Shown: positions 6,992 through 12,078 of the stretch, piece after piece
How positions within the stretch are numbered: position 1 is the stretch's first letter
Layout of the letters: every line of letters starts with the position of its first letter
Assembly: GCA_002413095.1 (NCBI GenBank)
Contig: DHWI01000063.1
Span: 4,486-17,216 of the forward strand
DNA: 12,731 bases
Direction of reading: 5' to 3'
From: Thermoleophilia bacterium UBA5186
Lineage (GTDB): Bacteria; Actinomycetota; Thermoleophilia; Gaiellales; Gaiellaceae
Translations under genes and position numbers: made by a program
The notes under the pieces: generated by a model
What the model was told of the DNA's origin: nothing
What the model saw: only the letters and a program-made list of their open reading frames with translations
The model's database searches: none

Positions 6992-8172
6992 GAGGCGACG
7001 CGCCCGGAGCCTCACTCCGGCTGACGGCCCTCGGCGCCGCGGGCGCGTGCACCGCGGCGGTCGTGAGCGGCGCGAGCGGAAGCTCGGCACATCGCGCGAT
7101 CGCAACGATCGCGCTGCCTCCGCTCATCGCGCTCGTCGTCGCTGCTGCCTGGGCACACCGGCGCCTGCTGCCGCCTGCTGTCGCCTCGCTCGCACTCTTC
7201 CTTGCGGCGGCCGCCGCGCCGGCGCGCCCGCTCCACCTCCCGCTCGCCTCGCTCGCCCTTGCCGCGACCGCCGTGCTCGCGGCCTCGACGTTCCGCGGCC
7301 GGAAGGTCCCGCGCGGGAGCGCTCGCGACTACCTCACTCTGACGAAGCCGAGGATCATGTCGCTCCTGCTCGTCACTGGAGCGTGCGGGATGATCGTCGG
7401 GGCGCGCGGAGCGCCGGATCCGGGGCGGCTCGGCCTTATGCTGCTCGGTCTCGCCCTCGCCTGCGGCGGTGCAAGCGCGCTCAATCACGTGCTCGATCGA
7501 GACATCGACCGGCTCATGGGGCCGCGCACCGCGAGGCGACCGGTCGCCTCCGGCCGGCTGACCGCGCCGCGCGCGCTCGAGTTCGGGATCGCGCTCTCCG
7601 CGTGCTCGTTCGCGGTGCTCGCATCGACGATCAACCTCGCGACAGCGGCGCTCGCGCTCGCCGGCAATCTCTTCTACGTCGTGGTCTACACGGGCTACCT
7701 GAAGCGGCGGGGGCCCGCGAACATCGTGCTCGGCGGCGCCGCCGGCGCGGTGCCGCCCCTCGTCGGCTACGCCGCCGCGACGGGAAGCCTCGCCCTGCCC
7801 GCGCTCTGGCTTTTCCTGATCGTGTTCCTCTGGACGCCGCCGCACTTCTGGGCCCTCGCGCTGCTCCTGCGGGAGCAGTACGCGGCTGCACAGGTTCCGA
7901 TGCTCCCCGTCGTCAGGGGAGAGCGGGAGACCGTCAACCAGATCGTTGGTTACACGCTCGCGCTCGTCGCCTTCACCGTCGTGCCTTTCGCAGCCGGATC
8001 GCTCGGCGTGCTCTACCTCGTCTCGGCGCTTGGACTCGGGGCCGGGTTCGTCGCGCTCGCGGTGCGCCTCCGCCACAACTACGACAGACGGGCTGCGGCG
8101 TTCGTCTTCCACTATTCGCTGCTGTACCTCGCGCTGCTGTTTGCAGCAGCTGCGCTGGATGTAGTCGTCTAG
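6988..8172 (+). CDS. ctaB: Heme o synthase (protoheme IX farnesyltransferase) with extra N-terminal membrane domain
   Basis: A UbiA-superfamily prenyltransferase that attaches farnesyl to heme b to give heme o. The catalytic part is residues about 112-394, from DYLTLTKPRIMSLLLVTG onward. It shows the first Asp motif NHVLDRDIDRLM (N166, D170, D174), the TARRP stretch, YTGYLKRRGPANIVLGG, and the WTPPHFWAL motif (about 282-290) specific to heme o synthases. Family members usually begin near TKPR at residues 10-30. Here about 110 extra residues carry three or four hydrophobic segments, with SAHRAIA (H35) and PLHLPLASLAL (H83). These resemble the second half of heme a synthase CtaA, suggesting a degraded fusion. 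The start is GTG 6988, overlapping the SCO stop; the same frame stays open further upstream but only inside the SCO gene. The stop overlaps that of the convergent cupredoxin gene. Confidence 0.94.
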   Translation: MRGDAPGASLRLTALGAAGACTAAVVSGASGSSAHRAIATIALPPLIALVVAAAWAHRRLLPPAVASLALFLAAAAAPARPLHLPLASLALAATAVLAASTFRGRKVPRGSARDYLTLTKPRIMSLLLVTGACGMIVGARGAPDPGRLGLMLLGLALACGGASALNHVLDRDIDRLMGPRTARRPVASGRLTAPRALEFGIALSACSFAVLASTINLATAALALAGNLFYVVVYTGYLKRRGPANIVLGGAAGAVPPLVGYAAATGSLALPALWLFLIVFLWTPPHFWALALLLREQYAAAQVPMLPVVRGERETVNQIVGYTLALVAFTVVPFAAGSLGVLYLVSALGLGAGFVALAVRLRHNYDRRAAAFVFHYSLLYLALLFAAAALDVVV

Positions 8173-8720
8173 GGCCCCGGCCGTGCCGAGATCTCAGGCC
8201 GGCCGCCGGCGGCGATGACGAGCACGGCGAACATCCGGGCCTGCTCGTGGCCGGGGACGAGGCAGGCGATCCTGTAAGAGCCGGTGCGGGTCGGCACGAA
8301 GGAGAGCGTCGCCTTGGCGCCCGGCGAGAGCCCGACGACCGGATCCGGGCTGGAGGCGCCGGGAAAGGCGGGGGTCGTCGCAAGCGAGTTGGAAACGACG
8401 GCGCACGAGTGGCGCATGGCTCCGCGGTTCTCGCAACGCGCCGTCACGCGCCAGTCTCGCGGCACGGTGATGAGCAGCTCGCCGCGTCCGTAGCCGTCGA
8501 AGTTGAAACCGTTGTTCGCGCCGCCGAAGCCGGCGAGGAGCGTCAAATTCACCGTGCGGCGCGAGGCATCCCAGGCGAGGAACTGGCTCGGATCGGGCCG
8601 CCCAGCCCGCGCGGCCGTGCCCTCTTGGCTCCGGGCGGCGGCAACCGTGTTCGGCCCATGCGAGGGATGAGCGACCTTCCACCCGAGCAGGGCGACCAGC
8701 CCGAGGACGAGACAGGCCAA
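8169..8720 (-). CDS. Membrane-anchored type 1 (blue) copper protein, sulfocyanin-like
   Basis: A 183-residue cupredoxin with one N-terminal hydrophobic anchor (about 2-16) and an exported domain. A full type 1 copper set is visible: H104 (MRHSCAVV), C153, H158 and M163 in ACLVPGHEQARM, which is C-x4-H-x4-M as in sulfocyanin and related blue copper proteins. C96 and C106 could form a disulfide. Sulfocyanins act as electron carriers to terminal oxidases. With no cytochrome c gene nearby, this is a good candidate donor to the CuA of the adjacent oxidase (inference). The start is doubtful. TTG at 8720 is the nearest; CTG at 8744 would add SGRLKAG before the anchor, giving a better positively charged N-terminus. 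No ATG or GTG is available before the in-frame stop at 8787-8789. It is convergent with ctaB. Confidence 0.88.
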   Translation of the reverse strand: MACLVLGLVALLGWKVAHPSHGPNTVAAARSQEGTAARAGRPDPSQFLAWDASRRTVNLTLLAGFGGANNGFNFDGYGRGELLITVPRDWRVTARCENRGAMRHSCAVVSNSLATTPAFPGASSPDPVVGLSPGAKATLSFVPTRTGSYRIACLVPGHEQARMFAVLVIAAGGRPEISARPGP

Positions 8721-8737
8721 GCCGGCTTTTAGCCGGC
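8721..8737. repeat. Short inverted repeat at the cupredoxin start
   Basis: GCCGGC, five-base spacer TTTTA, GCCGGC. It lies immediately upstream of the TTG start at 8720 on the minus strand. It may form a hairpin in the mRNA leader or serve as an operator. If translation instead begins at CTG 8744 it is coding. No T-run follows on either strand, so it is not an obvious terminator. Confidence 0.4.
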
Positions 8738-8801
8738 CGCTCAGAGGCGAAGAGGTTTCTGGTAGTGCGTTTGCACGACGCTCAGATCATCGCGGATCGG
8801 C

Positions 8802-8860
8802 TCAGCCGACGACGGCGACTGCCGCGCCGGCCTCCGCCGAGCGGTAGAGCGCCTCGAGCG
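8802..8860 (-). pseudogene. Relic of a Gfo/Idh/MocA oxidoreductase 3' end
   Basis: Reading the minus strand, this stretch encodes ALEALYRSAEAGAAVAVVG followed by a stop. It matches the C-terminus of the intact oxidoreductase at 11075-12052 (TIEALYRSAEAGAPVAPASA, stop). At DNA level 8824-8860 and 11100-11136 agree at 34 of 37 bases. Upstream of this stretch the similarity stops, and no Rossmann domain is found, so only the gene tail remains. The longer open frame continuing into the cyclase gene is a shadow. The relic and the intact copy lie on opposite sides of the cyclase-permease pair and in the same orientation, suggesting an earlier duplication followed by deletion or insertion. Confidence 0.55.
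8824..8860. repeat. 37-bp direct repeat, copy 1 (with 11100-11136)
   Basis: This copy differs from 11100-11136 at three positions (34 of 37 identical by eye). The two copies are in the same orientation, about 2.28 kb apart, and bracket the cyclase and permease genes. The shared sequence encodes the EALYRSAEAG tail of a Gfo/Idh/MocA protein on the minus strand. Confidence 0.7.
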
Positions 8861-8945
8861 CGAAGCCGAGACCGGCGCCTCGTCGGGAGCCCGCGCCGAC
8901 GCCAGTGCTGGCTCCGTAGACAAAAGTAGCGCTTGCAACAGACCG

Positions 8946-8960
8946 CCTCCGCGCGGGAGG
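8946..8960 (+). promoter_or_regulatory. Hairpin enclosing the ribosome binding site of the cyclase gene
   Basis: CCTCC, GCGCG, GGAGG forms a 5-bp GC-rich stem whose right arm is the likely Shine-Dalgarno of the gene starting at 8970. Pairing would hide the site, so translation could be kept low or regulated. In a GC-rich genome a 5-bp stem can arise by chance, so regulation is only a suggestion. Confidence 0.35.
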
Positions 8961-8969
8961 ATTGCCGCC

Positions 8970-9608
8970 GTGCGGATCGTCGATCTCTCGCACCACCTCG
9001 CGAACGGCATGCCGCTCTACCCCGGGATCCCCGATCCCTCCTTCACGGACATCGCCAGCGTCGAGACCGACGGCTATGCGATGTCGACGTACAAGCTCCT
9101 GAATCACATCGGCACACACGTGGACGCGCCCGCGCACCAGATCGCGGGCGGCGACACACTCGACGAGATCCCACTCGAGCGCCTGGTCACCGACGCGGTC
9201 GTCGTCGACGTCTCGGGCAACGGCGGCGGACCTCTCAGCGCGGCCGACGTCGAGCCGCACCTCGCGAAGATCCGGGAGGGCGACCTCCTGCTCCTGCACT
9301 CCGACAACGCGCGGAACTGGGGCTCCGAGGCGTACTGGACGGGCTGGCGCTACCCCGATGCCGACGCGTCGCGCAGGCTCGTCGAGACCGGGCTGTCGGG
9401 CGTGGGATTCGACGGGCCCTCGGCCGACCCGGTCGACACGACGACGTTCGACCTGCACAAGATCTGGCTCGGCGCGGGCCGGCTGATCATCGAGAACATG
9501 ACAAACCTCGGCGAGCTGCCCGAGCGCGTCCAGGTCGTCGTCGCCCCGATGAAGGTGCGCGCCGCCAACGGCGCGCCCGCACGCATCTTTGCCTTCGTCC
9601 CCGATTAG
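8970..9608 (+). CDS. Cyclase-family metal-dependent hydrolase (kynurenine formamidase/isatin hydrolase-like)
   Basis: A 212-residue member of the cyclase/KynB superfamily, whose studied members hydrolyse amide or lactam bonds such as N-formylkynurenine or isatin with a divalent metal. The signature HxGTHxDxPxH is complete in NHIGTHVDAPAHQ (H46, H50, D52, H56), and IIENMTNL carries the usual conserved Glu (E175). MRIVDLSHHLANGMPLYPG at the start and GVGFDGPSADP near 144-153 are also typical. The GTG at 8970 follows a GGAGG site by about 9 bp. The gene is followed 14 bp later by an APC-type permease with its own ribosome binding site. The pair may import and open a small nitrogen compound. The true substrate cannot be told; kynurenine pathway genes are not visible here. 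Confidence 0.9.
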   Translation: MRIVDLSHHLANGMPLYPGIPDPSFTDIASVETDGYAMSTYKLLNHIGTHVDAPAHQIAGGDTLDEIPLERLVTDAVVVDVSGNGGGPLSAADVEPHLAKIREGDLLLLHSDNARNWGSEAYWTGWRYPDADASRRLVETGLSGVGFDGPSADPVDTTTFDLHKIWLGAGRLIIENMTNLGELPERVQVVVAPMKVRAANGAPARIFAFVPD

Positions 9609-9622
9609 GAGGAGAGCAGCAC

Positions 9623-11071
9623 ATGAGCCAGCCTGAAGCTCGGGAGCCCGCGCGCGCCGGCGAGCTCCGCCATGGAATCCTCGGAGTCGTCGACGCGCTC
9701 GCGCAGTCCGTCGCGCTCCTCTCGCTCGCGCTCGGTGTCGCGTTCGCCAGCTCGGCCGCGGCCGCCGAGACCGGCGCGACGGTTCCGCTCGCGTACCTGA
9801 TCGCCGGAATCGGCAGCCTCTGCCTCGCCTCGGTGATCATCCGGTTCACGCGCCGCATGGCGAGCGCAGGCGGCCTCTACACGTACATCGCGCGGGGCCT
9901 GAACCCGAGCACCGGCTTCCTCGGCGGCTGGCTCTACGGCGGCGGGTTCGCGGTGGGGATCTCGTTCGTGCTGGTGATCGGGAGCTTCTTCCTCTCGACG
10001 TTCTTCAGCGTCCACACGAGCATCACGCTGAGCTGGGGCTGGTGCTTCGTGATCCTGACCGTGCTGCTCGCCGTGCTCGCGTTCCTCGACATCAGGATCT
10101 CCACGCGCGTCCAGCTGATCTTCGCGGCGCTCGGCGTGGCGGCGATCATGCTCCTCGCCCTCGTGATCCTGTTCAAGGGCGGCGACTCGGGCCTGTCGCT
10201 TCAGCCGCTGAACCCGAGCAAGGCGCCGAGCTCGCAGGGACTCTTCCTCGCGGTGGTGCTCGCGTTCACCGGCTTCATCGGCTTCGAAGCCGCGGCCGTG
10301 CTCGGCGAGGAGGCGGCCGAGCCGCTGCGCGCGATCCCCCGGGCGATCCTCGCCGCGGTCGTCGTCGCGCTCGTCTACTACGTGTTCGTGACGTGGATGA
10401 TGTCGGTCGGCTACGGCGTCGGCAACGCCGGCAAGTGGGCGCAGGATCCCGCGGCGCTCGACACGCTCGCAACGCGCTACGTCGGCAACTGGCTCTCGGT
10501 GATCATCGACTTCGCCGTGGTTGCAAGCGCATTCGTCGCGGCGCTCGGAGGGCTCCACCTCACGTCACGGACGCTGTTCGCGATGGGCAGGGACGGCGGG
10601 CTTCCGCGCGCGTTCGCGTACACGCACCCGAAGTACCGCACGCCGTGGGTCGGGATCGGCGCGTCGCTCGTCATCACGATCGTGCTCACCGCGACGCTCG
10701 CGCGCCACTACGGGCCGATCACGTACTTCCTGTTCCTGGCGACGACCGCGTCGCTCGGGATCCTGCTCACGTACATCTTCGTCGCGGTCTCGGGCATCGT
10801 GTTCTTCTCGCGCGGCCGCTCCGGTTGGACGGCGAACGACCTGTTCCTCGACGTGCTCGTGCCGCTGCTCGCGATCGCGATCTGCGGCTACACGATCTAC
10901 AAGTCGATCTGGCCGCGGCCACCCCATCCGATCAGCTACGCCCCGTGGATCGCGGGCGCGTGGCTCCTGATCGGGATCGTGCTCGCGGTGTGGCTGAACA
11001 TGCGCTCGCCGGAGCGCGTCCGGCAGTTCGGGCGTACGCTCGGCGAAGGAGAGGCCGCGCCGACCCCGTGA
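9623..11071 (+). CDS. APC-superfamily amino acid/polyamine permease
   Basis: A 482-residue transporter with about twelve hydrophobic helices, the standard size and topology for the amino acid-polyamine-organocation superfamily. Family stretches are MASAGGLYTYIARGL in the first third, GFIGFEAAAVLGEEAAEPLRAIPRAI in the middle (the classic GFE-x-EE-x-P-x-IPRAI region) and TSRTLFAMGRDGGLPRAFAYTHPKYRTPW later. ATG at 9623 was chosen because GGAGGAG lies about 8 bp upstream and the protein then begins with the usual short cytoplasmic tail. The frame stays open far upstream only through the cyclase gene and is not coding there. It is probably co-transcribed with the cyclase and may import its substrate. 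It ends 3 bp from the convergent oxidoreductase stop. The specificity is unknown. Confidence 0.92.
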   Translation: MSQPEAREPARAGELRHGILGVVDALAQSVALLSLALGVAFASSAAAAETGATVPLAYLIAGIGSLCLASVIIRFTRRMASAGGLYTYIARGLNPSTGFLGGWLYGGGFAVGISFVLVIGSFFLSTFFSVHTSITLSWGWCFVILTVLLAVLAFLDIRISTRVQLIFAALGVAAIMLLALVILFKGGDSGLSLQPLNPSKAPSSQGLFLAVVLAFTGFIGFEAAAVLGEEAAEPLRAIPRAILAAVVVALVYYVFVTWMMSVGYGVGNAGKWAQDPAALDTLATRYVGNWLSVIIDFAVVASAFVAALGGLHLTSRTLFAMGRDGGLPRAFAYTHPKYRTPWVGIGASLVITIVLTATLARHYGPITYFLFLATTASLGILLTYIFVAVSGIVFFSRGRSGWTANDLFLDVLVPLLAIAICGYTIYKSIWPRPPHPISYAPWIAGAWLLIGIVLAVWLNMRSPERVRQFGRTLGEGEAAPTP

Positions 11072-11074
11072 AGC

Positions 11075-12052
11075 TCAGGCGGAGGCCGGCGCGACGGGAG
11101 CGCCGGCCTCCGCCGATCGGTACAGCGCCTCGATCGTCCGGACTTGACCCAGCGCATCCGCGCGCCCGAGGAGCGGCTCCGCCTCGCCCTGGATCGCCGC
11201 GGCGAAGTTCTCCAGCTGCAGGCGATAGCGGTCGGCGTCCTCCAGCTCGACGCGGGCGGTGTGGCAGCCGCGGTGGAGGTCGATCGCGTGCTCGCTGCAC
11301 GCCCACGGCTCGTTGACGAGCGCGCTCCCCTCGGAGCCGATCGCCTCGAGCGTGCTCGAGGGCGGACTGTCGAAGCCGCACTCGAACCGCGACTCGACGC
11401 CGCCCGGGAAGCGGAGCGTCCCGGTGAAGTGGACGTCGACGCCGTCCCCGCCGATCAGCTGCGTGCCCTCGACGAGCTCGGGCTCCCCCGCGAGCAGCCG
11501 CGAGCCGCTAACGCAGTAGCAGCCGAGATCCATCAGCGAGCCGCCGTCGAGCTCGCGGTACAGCCGGACGTCCGTGGGATCCTCGAGCTGGTAGGTAAAG
11601 GTCGATCGGATCTCGCGGAGCTCGCCGATCGATCCGCCGGCAACGAGCTCGCGCAGCCGCTTCGTCTGGGGGTGGTGGCGGTACATGAAGGCCTCCATGA
11701 CGATCAGCCCGGCCGCGTCGGCAGCGTCGAACGCGCGCGCCACCTCCGCGGGCCGCCGGTCGAACGGCTTCTCGACGAGGACGTGCTTGCCCGCGTCGAG
11801 CGCACGCAGGGTCCACGGAACGTGCAGCGAGTTCGGAAGCGAGTTGTAGATCGCGTCGACCTCGGGATCGGAGAGCAGCTCCTCGTACGAGCCGTGAGCG
11901 CAGGGAATGCCCTTCTGCTGCGCATACGCCTCGGCGCGCGCGCGATCTCGGCTGCCGACAGCGACGACCTCGACCGCGTCGGACGGCGCCGCGCCCAGCA
12001 GAATCTCGTCGTTGATGCGAGCCGTGGAGAGCAGGCCGAGGCGGACGGGCAC
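11075..12052 (-). CDS. Gfo/Idh/MocA-family NAD(P)-dependent oxidoreductase
   Basis: A 325-residue sugar- or polyol-type dehydrogenase of the Gfo/Idh/MocA family. The N-terminal Rossmann domain covers about 1-120 and includes the EKP motif in HVLVEKPFDRRP (K95), which carries the conserved catalytic Lys. The C-terminal domain has GGSLMDLGCYCVSGSRLLAG, matching the family pattern G-x-L-x-D-x-G-x-Y. The nucleotide loop reads GLLSTARIN rather than a textbook GxGxxG; such variants (STARI) are common in this family. The start is GTG at 12052, only 26 bp from the divergent biotin carboxylase ATG. Its last codons contain a perfect 15-bp inverted repeat. A relic of a second copy of its 3' end lies at 8802-8860. 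The substrate is not predictable from context. Confidence 0.93.
   Translation of the reverse strand: MPVRLGLLSTARINDEILLGAAPSDAVEVVAVGSRDRARAEAYAQQKGIPCAHGSYEELLSDPEVDAIYNSLPNSLHVPWTLRALDAGKHVLVEKPFDRRPAEVARAFDAADAAGLIVMEAFMYRHHPQTKRLRELVAGGSIGELREIRSTFTYQLEDPTDVRLYRELDGGSLMDLGCYCVSGSRLLAGEPELVEGTQLIGGDGVDVHFTGTLRFPGGVESRFECGFDSPPSSTLEAIGSEGSALVNEPWACSEHAIDLHRGCHTARVELEDADRYRLQLENFAAAIQGEAEPLLGRADALGQVRTIEALYRSAEAGAPVAPASA
11078..11114. terminator. Perfect 15-bp inverted repeat between convergent genes, inside the oxidoreductase tail
   Basis: GGCGGAGGCCGGCGC, seven-base loop GACGGGA, GCGCCGGCCTCCGCC. The arms are fully complementary. It starts 7 bp after the permease stop and is coding for the last residues of the oxidoreductase on the other strand. 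Its place between two convergent genes, only 3 bp apart, suggests a bidirectional transcription end. It lacks a T-run, so it would not be a classic intrinsic terminator; a GC-hairpin or transcript-stabilising structure is possible. Confidence 0.5.
11100..11136. repeat. 37-bp direct repeat, copy 2 (with 8824-8860)
   Basis: This copy lies in the coding end of the intact Gfo/Idh/MocA gene and also contains the right arm of the 15-bp inverted repeat. The other copy at 8824-8860 lacks the matching left arm, so only this copy can form the hairpin. Confidence 0.7.
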
Positions 12053-12057
12053 CCCCT

Positions 12058-12069
12058 GATCCTAGGATC
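12058..12069. promoter_or_regulatory. 12-bp palindrome between divergent starts
   Basis: GATCCTAGGATC is a perfect palindrome in the 26-bp gap between the oxidoreductase GTG (12052) and the biotin carboxylase ATG (12079). Because the gap is so short, promoters must overlap the opposite genes, and a protein bound here could affect both. AGGA within it may also serve as a weak ribosome binding site for the plus-strand gene. The operator role is inference. Confidence 0.35.
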
Positions 12070-12078
12070 TCCGCGGCC

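Larger units (their letters stand above)
8721..8969. other. Intergenic region between the blue copper gene and the cyclase gene
   Basis: This is the largest gap in the window, about 249 bp, between two divergent genes, so promoters for both should lie here. I could not assign convincing -35/-10 pairs. It contains a 6-bp inverted repeat next to the cupredoxin start (8721-8737), a relic of a Gfo/Idh/MocA gene end (8802-8860), and a small hairpin overlapping the ribosome binding site of the cyclase gene (8946-8960). The stretch around 8920-8940 (tagacaaaagtagcgcttgc) is locally AT-richer and is the best place to look for a promoter. Confidence 0.5.

Noticed and set aside
7012..8112. 366-residue minus-strand open frame across ctaB
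   Set aside because: Rich in Arg, Glu and Gly, no recognisable domain, opposite to a certain gene; a usual GC-rich shadow.
8177..8202. CCGGCC ... GGCCGG inverted repeat as a terminator after ctaB
   Set aside because: Only a 6-bp stem with a 14-base loop, no T-run, within the cupredoxin coding end; expected by chance at this GC content.
6879..8732. 617-residue plus-strand open frame
   Set aside because: Low-complexity Arg/Ala/Pro composition, overlaps SCO, ctaB and the cupredoxin gene.
8860..9458. Minus-strand frame continuous with the oxidoreductase relic
   Set aside because: Only the last 20 or so residues match the oxidoreductase; the rest is opposite to the cyclase gene and has no homology that I can see.
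8933..9622. Open frame upstream of the permease (continuing to 11071)
   Set aside because: It overlaps the cyclase gene, which has a complete HxGTHxDxPxH motif. The upstream part is Arg-rich and without known motifs, and a clear ribosome binding site precedes ATG 9623.
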